Positions 21,363-32,187 of a DNA stretch of 64,000 nucleotides are shown here, piece by piece. Within the stretch, counting starts at the first letter, position 1. Each line of letters starts with the position of its first letter. Under the pieces are notes generated by a model. It saw only the letters and a program-made list of their open reading frames with translations, did not search any database and was not told where the DNA came from. Position numbers and translations under genes: made by a program. The DNA comes from Zygnema cylindricum (taxonomy: Eukaryota > Streptophyta > Zygnematophyceae > Zygnematales > Zygnemataceae): NCBI GenBank assembly GCA_037447655.1, contig JBBHKE010002033.1:1-64000 (forward strand), read 5' to 3'.

Positions 21363-22416
21363 TGTAGAAATTAATGGTCTTTTAAAGTATTTTCTAGGTG
21401 TGAATAGAAATAAGAAAGAAGCCGAGGCAGTCTACCTCTAACTTCTCTCTCCAACTCTCAAACTTGTCGCAGTCACTGAGAAATTGGAGAGGGAGCTAGA
21501 GCCATGGCTACCTAGGCTATCCTTAGGTTTACAGGAAAATATATTTTAGTTAGGGGTTTTATTTACTAAAAGATATGTGTCGGCCACAGGATTTGATCTT
21601 GGTACCTACCGGCCGGCAGACAGCCGGTAGCCGTTAGCCTTAGCAGTTAAGTCTAGAAGTAGTGTTACGTATCATAGGGTTTGATATTTATTTTAACATT
21701 CAAACGTAGGATAGTTCATTTAATTGTAACTGTTTACGGGAGACATACATCCAGTAAATGTAAAAGTACGGATTCCGGTATGAATAAAAACTAATACCGC
21801 GCATTTATTCTTTTAGTGAAACGAATACCGCGCATGTATTTGTTACGGCTACGATTAAATGTGAATTCAATCGGACGGCCGGAATTAACGCCGAGATCGC
21901 GGAAGAGGATTTCGGCGGTTTGTGGTCATCGCCACATCGGATGACACGTGGTGTAATGACATTGGATCGCGGCATCTCCGAAGATAAATGGAGCGAATCT
22001 GGACATACCACGTGTCGACATTTTGGCCATGTCATACAATGGCCGTACGGAAAGTACATCGGCAGCTGTACTTTTGTGTACGAAACTGAAATTTGATTGG
22101 CTCCGTACATCAGTAGATAGAGTCTGTGAGAGAGATAGGACTTAAAAAATTAGAAGATAGGACCCTCTCTCCCAGAGAGCTTCTGTACAAAAGGTCAACT
22201 TTGACCCTCGATAACATAGTGTTTAGGGGAGCAAATTCAGAGATTCTTTTTGCTATCGACTCACGGGAGTCTTGTCTTCACAAGGGTGAATTTGGTCAAA
22301 GTTTTTGTCTGCCAGGGTGACAGTTATTTTTGCTTAAACACAAAGGGGTCAGGGTTATCCTAGAGGCTTCTTGGAAGCTGTCCACTCTGAGGACTTATGG
22401 AGGTCTCAGAGTTTCA
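21363..22416 (+). mobile_element. 3' LTR of the rearranged copia copy
   Basis: 1054 bp, TGTAGAAATT to ATGGAGGTCTCAGAGTTTCA. It has GACACGTGGTG and CCACGTGTCG boxes and the conserved GAGTCTTG block. The next base begins a different copia lineage, so the element integrated into, or recombined with, older copia DNA. Confidence 0.85.
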
Positions 22417-23672
22417 GTATCTGCGTCACCTACAGTTTTACATGTCCCAAATATACCTCCCCCAGTTTCATCTGTGGACTATGGGTACTCTTTCTCGCAA
22501 TCAGGTAACACTTCTGATTGGCTAATTGATTTTGGCGCCTCTCAGCACATGTCTTATCAGCGTGATATAATGCTTAATATTTTTCCCCGTGATATTCCAT
22601 TACGCATTTATTTGGGAAACAATATGATTCTAACTTCCGCTCTCTTTGGACAGGTGCATATTAATTCCGGTTCCCACGCCTCTCGTCTAATAAACTTGGG
22701 CAAGGTTTATTTCGTACGTGACCTCAAAAAAATTTTTTTTTTGGCTAGTTTGGAATTATGCCATGGAAGTTTCGGTGTTATCACCGAATCCAACGTTTAA
22801 TTATCTTCTTCTAATATGGATCTAATTGGTAGTGGTACTAGGATGGGCAACTTGTATCTTTTATTTATTTTTAATGATATTGCTCATGCTTCTTTAGCTC
22901 ATTCTCCCTCTTCTTCCTCTTTTCTTACATGGCATCTTCGATACGGCCATCTTAATGGTGCTAGCCTAGGTTCCCTTGGAAAAGGGCATGTAATGGGCAT
23001 CGACAAATTTAATGAAACAAAAATTGACTTTTATCATGGGTGTACTCTTGGAAAAATGTTTAGTTTTCTTCTTCTCGCTCTTTGGCTTCTCTTAATCTCA
23101 TCCATAGTGATGTATGTGGTCCTATTCCAATTCCAAGCCTTAGTGGTGCAACTTATTTGCTCACTTTCATTGATGATTTTTCTCGCTTTATATATGTTTA
23201 CTTTATGCGACATAAATTCGAAGTTTTTACCCATTTTAAACATTTTAATGCACTTGTTGAAAATCACTTGTCAAGTCGCATCAAAACCATCCGCACGGAT
23301 AATGGGGGGGAATTCGTTTCAAATGAGTTTTCTGAGTTTTTACTTACACATGGCATTATTCATCACAAAACTTCTCCCCATTCTCCACAACAAAATGGTG
23401 ATGTCGAACGTTTAAATCGCACTCTCATTGACATGTCTCGCTCTCTTCTTCATTTTGCTTCCTTACCTTTTCATTTTTGGGCGGAAACCTTACTAACTTC
23501 TTCTTATATTCAAAATCGCTCTCCTACCTCTTCTCTTTCTAACAAAACTCCTTTTGAAGCGTGGCATGGGATGAAACCCGATGTTTCTCATTTTCGCATT
23601 TTTAAGTGCGAAGCATATTTCAAAATCCTTCCTCCTTCCAATGGCAAATTAGGTCCTCGAGCTATGCGCTGA
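22417..23672 (+). pseudogene. Second copia lineage: protease and integrase part
   Basis: It begins inside protease (W-L-I-D-F-G-A-S; the usual D-S-G-A is D-F-G-A, so the active site is altered). Next come the gag-pre-integrase zinc domain (W-H-L-R-Y-G-H-L...C-T-L-G-K) and the integrase core, with H-S-D-V-C-G-P, T-D-N-G-G-E-F and the Q-Q-N-G-x-V-E-R-L-N-R-T box. There is a frameshift near 23080 and no gag N-terminus or LTR of its own. Its amino-acid sequence is clearly different from element 2, so it is a separate lineage. Confidence 0.9.
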
Positions 23673-25406
23673 ATCTTTGTGGGATATTCTCCGAATTCCA
23701 AGGCATATCGTATTTGGTGCCCCTCTTCCCACCGAATTATCACTACTCGTGACGTTATTTTTCATGAGACCCCTCTCATACGTACGCTTATACCCAATTT
23801 TCCCCTCTCTCCTCTACCTAGTTTATTTCCTCCATACAAAACTGTCCCCTCTAATTTTGATACTACCTTACTTGCGCCCCTTTTAATCCCTTCCCCAAAT
23901 ACGCCCCTTTTAATCCCTCATGTTTCTCCTATTTCTACAGTTTTTTAGTCTTCCACAGATTTTGTTTCTTCCTCACATTGCGGCGATGAATTTTTCCTTG
24001 GGACGCTCCGCGGTTTTCGACGATCCACCTCTTGTTGTACAAACTGTTACGAGTGACGCGATGATCTTGGATACGCCAAATTTGTTTGTCGCCAGTGACG
24101 CAACGGTCCTTCCTTCGACAGATTTGGTTACACGTCCTTTGGAAGATACGTCACCGGCAAGTGTGGAACGTAATTCGATTTTTACACGTCCTTTGGAAGT
24201 TACGTCGCCGATACGAGTGGAGCGTAATTTGGTCCTTATTTCGCCGTTAACGCCACCTGCCGAACAACTTGCCGTACGTCAATGTACTCGCCTTTTACCC
24301 CCAACATGGAAGATTCTCGAAAATCTTGCTCACGCCAACCTTGCCGACGTCAAAGATCCTCCTACATTAAATGCTGCTTTGAAATGACCTGATGCTGACA
24401 TGTGGCGGCTCGCTGCTACACAAGAGTACGACGGATTAATGACAAAAAAAACCTGGACGCTTTCTACTCTTCCCCCAAATCGTCGTGCGATTAGTTCCAA
24501 GTGGGTTTTCAAGATCAAACGACTAGCATATGGTACGATTGATTGTTACAAAACACGTCACGTTGCCAAAGGCTACTTACAAACAGAGGGCGTTGACTAC
24601 AACGAGACTTTTTCCTATGTCGCGAAGTTTAACTCCATCCGTACGATTTTGTCTTTTGCAACTCTTCATCATTGGGAATTACAACAACTTGACGTCAAAA
24701 CTGCTTTTCTTCATGGTAGTCTAGCATAAGATATTTTTGTAGAACAACCACCTGGTTATGCTGTCCCTGGTACTGAAACCCTTGTTAGTCATTTACGTAA
24801 GTCCATTTATGGTCTTAAACAAGCACCTAGAGTTTGGCATCAAACCCTTATCGCAACATTAATTAAAGAAGGTTATAGGGAAATCAGTGCACATCCTAGA
24901 ATTTATATTAGAGGTACAAGTGACCAGTTAATCATCATTATTATTTACGAAGATGATTTAATTCTTCTAGGTCCTAATAAGTCCTCTATTCATAAAGTTT
25001 AAGGCATTTTGTCGTCCTATTAGCCTATGACCGATTTAGGCGATCTTGACTATTGCTTAGGCATCACTATTTTATGTCAAAGGTTTGCACGCATTTTACA
25101 AATGAGTCAAGAGCATTACATTCTTGATCTTTTGTGAGCATTTTGACATGTCCGATTGTAATTCGGTGCCTACTCCCCTTGATCCCAATACCACTCTCAC
25201 CAAAGTATCCTCCGATAGGAATGCCCAATGAGATATAAGCTCATTCTATCGGTCGATTGTAGGAAAATTAATGTATACTATGCTTGGTACACGGCCGGAT
25301 ATATGTGTCGCCGTTTGTTTTTTATTTCAATTTTCACATTGTGCCACTCAAACTCATCTCCAAGCCGCCAAGCGTGTCCTTCGACACCTTCAAGGAAAAA
25401 AACATC
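23673..25406 (+). pseudogene. Second copia lineage: RT and start of RNase H, broken
   Basis: After a stop at 23670-23672 the pol frame continues in pieces. 24400-24729 gives K-W-V-F-K-I-K, E-G-V-D-Y-N-E-T-F and L-D-V-K-T-A-F-L-H-G; then a stop; then L-K-Q-A-P-R-V-W and I-I-Y-E-D-D-L (catalytic Y-x-D-D changed to Y-E-D-D). At 25271-25406 G-T-R-P-D-I and A-A-K-R-V-L-R-H-L-Q-G mark the connection to RNase H, cut by the LTR at 25407. Multiple stops mark an old dead copy. Confidence 0.85.
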
Positions 25407-26459
25407 TGTATAAATTGATGGTTCTTTTAGTATTTTGTATATCTAAAATAAAAGTGCAGAAAGAGAAGCCATGGCAGTCTGACTCTAACTTCTCTCTCCA
25501 ACTCTCACACTTGTTGCAATTAATGAGAAGTTGGAGAGGAAGCTAGTGTCATGGCTGCCTATGCTATCCAGAGATTTACAGGGTAGTAAAGTATTTAATT
25601 TACTAAAAAAGTAGTTGTCGCCTAGAGGATTTGATCCTGGTACCTACGGATGACAAATGCCTCCGGTAGGCGGTAACCTCATCCATTTAGTCTAGGATTA
25701 GTGGTAAGTGATATAGAGTGTATTACGTATTTAAACATTAACATGTAGACAAATTCATTTAATAACAAACTATATACGGGATACATAGAGTCAGTTATAA
25801 AAGTACGGATTACGAGTACAAAGAATAAATAAGTACCGCGCATTTGTTTCGATATCGAAACAAATATATCACAACTATTTATGACAGCTAAGATTGAAAT
25901 CGCCATTCAATCAAACGGCCAGAAAGCATGCCGAGATCGTGGAAGAAGATTTCGGCGGTTTATGGTCGCCGCCAAATCGGATGACACGTGGCACCACGAC
26001 ATTGGATTTCGGCATCTCCAGGGAATACGGAAACGAATCCAAAAAAGACACGTGTCGACATTTTTGTCATATCGTACAATGTAAGTACATAAAGTACACC
26101 GGCAGCTGTACTTTTATGTATGGTACAACAATATCATTGGCGCCGTATGTCAATAGATAGAGTTTTAGAGAGAGATAGGACTTAGAAAAAATTGGTAGAT
26201 AGGACCCTCTCTCCCAGAGAGCTTCAATACAAAAGGTCAGACTTTGACCCTCCATAACTTACGGCTCAAGGGAGCAAATTTAGAGCTTCTTTTTGCTATA
26301 GACTCAAAGGAGTCTTGGTTTCATAAAGGTGAAGGTGGTTAGAGTTTTTGTTTGCCAGGGTGGCGGTTATTCGTGCTGAAAGACAAAGGGGTCAGGGTTA
26401 TCCTAGAGGCTTCGTGTGAGTTGCTTACTCTGAGGTCCTATGGAGGTCTCAGAGTTGCA
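25407..26459 (+). mobile_element. 5' LTR of a short copia remnant
   Basis: 1053 bp, TGTATAAATTG to GAGTTGCA. It is inserted in the dead second-lineage copia. A PBS and a short gag stretch follow at 26440-26621. An inverted copy of the same LTR begins at 26622, so the pair forms a foldback about 1.9 kb long. Confidence 0.85.
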
Positions 26460-26621
26460 GGTTATGGGCCCACCATCTAAGGTGCCTATATTCAATGGAG
26501 CTGGCTGCATATACTGGAAAAGTATGATGACAGGAGCTCTATGTGAGAAACGGTTTTGGGGAATAGTGAGTGGATGGGTGAGGCGCCCATCTAGTCTTGG
26601 GATACCTCCAGAGTTTACAGG
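26440..26621 (+). pseudogene. Copia gag N-terminal fragment with PBS
   Basis: ATG 26440 lies in the LTR; the PBS GGTTATGGGCCCACC occupies 26460-26474. The frame gives M-E-V-S-E-L-Q-V-M-G-P-P-S-K, then A-G-C-I-Y-W-K-S-M-M-T-G-A-L-C-E-K-R, closely following element 2 gag for about 45 codons. It is then cut by an inverted LTR at 26622. Confidence 0.85.
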
Positions 26622-27514
26622 TGAGACCTCCATAATTCCTCAGAATGGAGAGCTTCTAAGAAGCCTCTAGGATAACCCTGACCCCTTTGTGTTTCAGCAA
26701 AAACAACTGCTACCCTGGCACACAAAAAACTCTCACCACCTTCACCTTTGTAAAGGCAAGACTCCCCTCAGTCGATAGCAAAAATAATCTCTGAATTTGC
26801 TCCCCTGAGCAGTAAGTTATGGAGGGTCAAAGTTGACCTTTTGTATAGAAGCTCTGTGGGAGAGAGGGTCCTATCTCCTAATTTTTCTAAATCCTATCTC
26901 TCTCACAGACTCTATCTACTGATGTACATTACCAATCAGATTAAAGTTCTGTACACAAAAATACACCTGCCGATGTACTTTTTGTACGAACACTGTACGA
27001 CTTGTCTTAAATGTCGACACGTGGTATGTCCGGATTCGCTCCCTTAATCCTCGGAAATGCCGCGATCCAATGTCATTCCGCCACGTGTCATCCGATGTGG
27101 CGATGACAAAAAACCGCCGAAATCCTTTTCCGCGATCACGGCGTTAATTTCAGCCGTCCGATTAAATTCACATTTAATCGTAGCCGTAATAAATAAATGT
27201 GCAGTATCGGTTTTTTATCCGTACTGTAATCCGTACTTTTACAATACTGGATCTATGTATCCCGTAAACAGTTATAGTTAAATGAATTATCCTACGTGGT
27301 AATGTTTAAGTAAATATCAAACCCTACAGTATGTAAAACTAGTTAAAGACTTAACCGCTAAGGCTACCGGCTACCGGCTACCGGCAGCCTGCCTTCCGGT
27401 AGTTACCTGGATCAAATCCTGTGGCCGGCACATACCTTCTAGTAAATAAACCCCTAACTAATATATATTTCTCGTAAACCTCTGGATAGCCTAGGAAGCC
27501 ATGGCTCTCGCTCC
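26622..27514 (-). mobile_element. Inverted, doubly truncated copia LTR
   Basis: On the minus strand this matches 25550-26450. It lacks the final bases after ATGGAGGTCTCA at its 3' end and about the first 150 bp of U3 at its 5' end, where another LTR begins at 27515. A triplicated CTACCGG word lies near 27370. At 27409-27419 it carries the T-arm-like GGATCAAATCC. Confidence 0.8.
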
Positions 27515-28244
27515 TGTTGTTCTACAACCACCGGTGCAGGTGGAGGAGCAGCAGTAGTAGTAGAAGTAGACATGATACACTCTCAGAAGCTATCAAGAAT
27601 CCTACCAAACAGCTGTTCTTAAGTGCTCACCAATTCTTATAAAAGCATCCAAATCTCACAAAACTCTATCAGAATATAGAGTAGCATAAACACTGACAAC
27701 TCCCAAAGTTTCAGCACAATTGACCCGACAACACTCAAGATATAATACTCAGAAGTTTCCCAAAAAATGTCTACAGTTTTACTGCTTGGAAGTCTGGATA
27801 CATAATGTGTTCTGAGTCCTAAGTCTTATACTTGTGTTGTACCGGCGATACCAGTGTACCTGAGAGGTACGTCAAGCTACCAAGCTAATACTAATTTGTC
27901 GAGCTACCATTGAGCTACCAGTAAGCTACCATTGAGCTACCCACTAAGTTGAGGCCCGTTGACTTGATTCATATCAATTGCAGCTGCGTTGTCCCGTACC
28001 AAATCATATCCAAGATAACAGCCGTTGCGTTGTCTGTACGGATCATATCCAAAATAACCGCAGCTGCGTAGTCCTGTCTGTGTCGCAGCTTCGCAGTTGC
28101 GCTGCTGCGTTGCTCTGTCAGCATAGCAGTTGCGTTGTCCTGTACCGCACTCAAGTGATGACGCACATCCTTAAACTACAAATTACTACCTTTCTACCGT
28201 TCTACTAATTTGCTGAGGCTGAAAGCTTTCCAGAAACAACAACC
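27515..28244 (-). mobile_element. Partial LTR of the gag-only subfamily
   Basis: It resembles 9765-10805, with shared TAAACTGTAAACTCCCAAAG-like and GACTTGATTCATACCAATTGCAG-like blocks. On the minus strand the 3' end is exact (GTAGAACAACA at 27515). An ATG at 27573 opens a 59-nt frame, Met-Ser-Thr-rich then P-P-P-A-P-V-V-V-E-Q-Q, in register to enter a PBS. The right end is unclear; I place it near 28244. Confidence 0.6.
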
Positions 28245-28744
28245 ACACGGTTTTGTATTTTTTCTTTGCTAAAGTCTTTGATTTTCTTGTCAGTGTCCCT
28301 TTACAAACCTTTTACAAAAAAATTGTCTTTTTGTACAATTCGATTTATCACTATGATTACTGAAATTGATCATGACAGTGACTGTTTTGGTTGGGCACAG
28401 TCACTTACGTCATTTTGTCAAAAAATGTACATTTGAAGTACACATTGGTACAAATAAAGTACCGTTGAGTGCAAATTTGACGGTCAATCGGTTGGAAAAC
28501 TTTGACGTTCAAAAAATTGTTTCATCCGCTTAAAATTTTGTTGGTCTTGCGAACGTCAGTCGTCATAATAAAATTAGAAATTCACACGGCTGGCGAAAGT
28601 TTACGGTAACAAAACTGAGGCAACCACATGTAAATAAAAAGGTCGCAGACAGTCACTTTTTGTCGTTACGTGAGCTCCACGGTGAGAGCACTTAGCCGTA
28701 AATTGAAATTTAATCGTTTATGCGTTACATTGTGCTCGAAAACT
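28245..28744. other. Unannotated spacer
   Basis: I see no gene or clear repeat. Short direct words such as GTACA recur. Confidence 0.4.
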
Positions 28745-28752
28745 CTTTAAAG

Positions 28753-29304
28753 CATAGTCCAAAAGTAGGCGTTTTTATGGTAGGCCTTTGGTAGGTGCAC
28801 AAAACCTGGCACAAAACTCGCGTAGACTAGGCATACTATATAGGTGTGCTTTTGCACACTCCACGACAAATCTGACGTATCATCATAGTACAGCGCACGC
28901 CGCCGGACGAAATTTTTTAGCGAACTGACACGGCGTAGGATGACATTCCGTGGGAAAAAAACCCGGAAAAAAAACGTGGACGTAAGTCCTCTCGTAAGTT
29001 GTGTTATGGGCTTTTCATGTGATCTTTTTTGATCGCTACTTTGATCAGCGACGGTCCGATCGTCCAAATCTGACGGTTTACATCAAAAATACCTCAAAAA
29101 TCAAGGAAAAATAAAAATTTGTCCGAATGTTTTTCAAAATTTAGACATGACGTTTAATTCTCTATCGATCGATGTGCAACTCAACCCTATTACTATTTTA
29201 TTTCATTTTGCGGCAAATACAATATAGGTCTTAATGCCATATTGTAAGTTTTACGTACAAGAGGCATGTTGTATGGGCGTACTTTCACCTACTTTTGAAC
29301 TATG
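28753..29304 (+). mobile_element. Non-autonomous DNA transposon, 8-bp TSD family, copy 1
   Basis: 552 bp bounded by the inverted terminal repeat CATAGTYCAAAAGTAGG / CCTACTTTTGAACTATG. It is flanked by the perfect 8-bp duplication CTTTAAAG (28745-28752 and 29305-29312). An 8-bp TSD with CA...TG ends fits the hAT superfamily. No transposase inside. Homologous to 52082-52655 nearly end to end and, inverted, to 45853-46158. Confidence 0.9.
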
Positions 29305-29675
29305 CTTTAAAGTGAAGTACTAAAAGTCTTGTACGGAAATATTAAAACGCATGAAAGGAAATAAACTTTGTACACTATAATAAAACGTACCGGGGTAAAA
29401 ATATCAATTGAATGAAAAAAATGCGCGTCGTCACGCGCGACGAAATTGAGCCACACTATCTACGAATTAACATTTTTACATTGACAGCGATATTTCGTTT
29501 CGTGCGTTTTAATATCTCTGTACAAGGCTTATAGTTAAATTTTTTATTTACTTTTTGACATATTGGTTAAATTATTATCATATATGCTTTTCTAGCTTCT
29601 TTAATATTTGCCATGTTATTATTATTTTTTTCATATCTCCAACAACTTGACATATTTTTCTGAATTTTGAAACAG

Positions 29676-29876
29676 ATTGTAGATGCTTTCGGCCGACTTT
29701 TGGCTGATGTTTCTCGCAAATTTACCGCACAAGCGATAGAGTTTGGAAAAAAAACGTATTTTGTTCGAATTTTTCTTGGAGTTAATACATCTCTTATGCT
29801 TGTTTTAGTAACAATTATCGAAGAAATAATTGTCGAGGCGGCGCAACAGGCAAACCAGAACAACCATCACCACTAG
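29676..29876 (+). pseudogene. Lone LOR (LURP-one-related) terminal exon
   Basis: A splice acceptor (TTTGAAACAG) is followed by an open frame to TAG 29874-29876. It encodes I-V-D-A-F-G-R-L-L-A-D-V-S-R, then T-Y-F-V-R-I-F, G-V-N and L-V-L-V-T-I-I-E-E-I. This matches the last exon of the genes at 34162, 41716 and 47334 and the C-terminal strand-helix of the LOR/tubby-C-like fold. No exon 1-3 sequence was found upstream, where an 8-bp-TSD transposon sits 370 bp away. Probably a truncated duplicate, though upstream exons beyond the element were not excluded. Confidence 0.75.
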
Positions 29877-31139
29877 GTTTTCATAAGAAGATTTTTATTC
29901 TGAAGAATAAAGATTTTTATTTCTAAGACTTCCTTTTTATAAATAGTTGTTATGGGTTTTCTTATTTTTTTTGGATTTGGCAGTGGATTATGGTCTACTT
30001 GGTGTGGAAGTCGTCAAAAAAATGCCTGTGGCGTTTTGAATTATCGATCATGTGCCTTTTTCCTTTTGTTATTAGCTTAAAATTTTAGTTTATTTTTTTG
30101 CTTGGATTGTTTCAGCATTTTCCTTTATAATGTTGTTGGGTTATCAAACGATTACAGGAATTATTTTTGTATTTTGGAAAACTTTGAAAAGTGGGATATA
30201 AGAACTCTTTTTTTTTTCACGAAGACAAAAAAACTGTTAAGACATATGGATGTGCAATATCTTATTGTAAAAGGACAAAATCATAATAACAAATTGAAAA
30301 ATATCATTAAGTACGATGGGACGAAAGAAACTGCACTGCTTGATGTTGGTGACAACAAAGTAAAATGATGATTTTTATCAAACTTGTGTGCTCTTTGTGT
30401 ACAAATAAAATTTGGACCCTCCGATGAATAATAAAGGACAATGTGATGAAACGCCACTTGTTGTATGTAATAAGTAGTGTTGTGTATCAAATGCCTCTTG
30501 TCGATATTCGATATGTGCCTTTTTTATCTTAGGATAATCTATGTATTGTTCCGGTATATTGAGAATTACGATGTATCCCGATAGGTTACCGGTTCGATAA
30601 TTATCGTGATACGTCCGCAAGCCGGTCTGTGGAAAATTTACAAAACTGAGGGGGAGGGGGGTTTCCCGCCCTGCTTTCTGTATAGTCAGCTTTTGTACTT
30701 CAGTTGTTTTCACACCCACCTCCCACCAAGTATATTGCAATAAATACTGTTGGTCCCGGAGTGATATATTGGGCTCTTTGACAGTTCAATATTCGATACA
30801 TCAAATATCTAATTTATCGCTATAAGAACCTTGTTGATACTAATGTGAAGTTAACAAAAAATTTGAATCCTTGTAGCGTAAGACTTTATTAAGCACGCAC
30901 GATGGTAAATCATCTTAGTACACGGTAATGGAAAATAGAGGGTGGAAATGAAACCGAAAAATGGAACGAGGGTGGAAGCAACTGAAAAGAAGAAACATCA
31001 TGAAAGAAACAAACACAAACAATGACATGTTGGAGAACCGTCCACTTTGGACTCCAAACGTGTGTATCACGCTACAAACTCGTTCGGTAAGGCGTCGCTA
31101 ATCGCCGTATTAATTCAATAGTAGGAGCTTGCGTACACA
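29877..31139. other. Unannotated spacer downstream of the LOR exon
   Basis: AT-rich. It contains AATAAA near 29905 and a possible 88-codon plus-strand frame (30102-30368) without recognisable domains. Nothing else supportable. Confidence 0.35.
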
Positions 31140-31213
31140 TCATCCGGGTAGCTCCGTTGGTAGAGCTGGTGTACGGCTCACCAGGTCCCAAGTTCAATTC
31201 CCGACTTGGTGAT
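31140..31213 (+). repeat. tRNA-derived sequence (SINE head or tRNA pseudogene)
   Basis: GGTAGCTCCGTTGGTAGAGC is a near-perfect pol III A box / D arm. It is followed by a stem CTGGTG-TACGGCT-CACCAG in the anticodon-arm position and AGTTCAATTCC as a decayed B box. The T stem no longer pairs and position 33 is A, so it is not a functional tRNA. The mismatches look like C-to-T decay at CpG. Confidence 0.55.
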
Positions 31214-32185
31214 TTTCCAAATTAACACTACCGCCGATTTCCTACAGGACAAGCTAACAGAAGGCATTGAAGGGGGCAACAAGCACATAAACGACCATAA
31301 ATTAGCGTACAAAAGATAAAAACATCTAGCCAAACTTCATCATACCTATATTCATATTGAAATTTATCCCCTCATTACCCACATGCTCGACGGAGTATGC
31401 TGAGGAAGTTTGGAAACAAATCGACGATCCATTACAAAGAAATCAATTTGAAGGAAGATATAATCTTGCACTCTTTGTAAAGCTACACATGAACGCTGGT
31501 GATGATAAAAAGAAGAAAAGAAGTATGGATAGAAGTGCGACAGTTCTCAGGTCCCTCCTCACGAAAGAGCATCGTCCACAATGATAGAGGAACTCATCCA
31601 AAACATCTCCCAAATAACCAGATATCTTGATCGCCATTAAAGTAAAGTCATCCATTGCATTGTGGTTGTGAATAATCACACTCATTTTTCCTAGCCGCAT
31701 TACACTTGCCCCTCCGACATGTCGACCGTAACGACTCAAAAGCAGGCATGGTTCTTCAAAACAATGTAGAAATTTGAAGGTCGCTTTTACATTGTGTTAA
31801 GTATTAAACATGTGCTACTCTTGTGAGCTGTTGATGCAAAATGAACAGACAAGCCCCTAATTCACTAATCTAATAGCGATTGGCTGTGTAGTCTATAAAA
31901 CATGGAGCAGAGGTCGCAAAAGTCAAAATATTTCGATACCCCAAACTGACATTTTTTTTTTCAAAATCTAAACACTCGCTACCTGACTAGGTTATGTCAC
32001 GCTCGTAAATTGTTAACCGTTACCCAATACGCGTTTACGAATATAAAAGTTAGTCAAAACTCGATTTCTCGCGACTACCCGTATTCGCCCTTACCTGAAT
32101 AAGTACAGAATTAGTGGTACATCTCCCCTATACCTTCCATGATACCAAGAGTACAAAGTACAATAATGTGGGATAGTATGGAGTG
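31214..32185. other. Unannotated spacer
   Basis: Overlapping open frames occur on both strands at 31357-31739 (75 codons plus, 98 codons minus). Neither shows a domain I know. One may be an old captured exon; I cannot tell which strand would be real. Confidence 0.3.
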
Positions 32186-32187
32186 TA

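Noticed and set aside
31140-31213. Functional tRNA gene (CGG anticodon)
   Set aside because: The T stem does not pair and position 33 is A instead of T.
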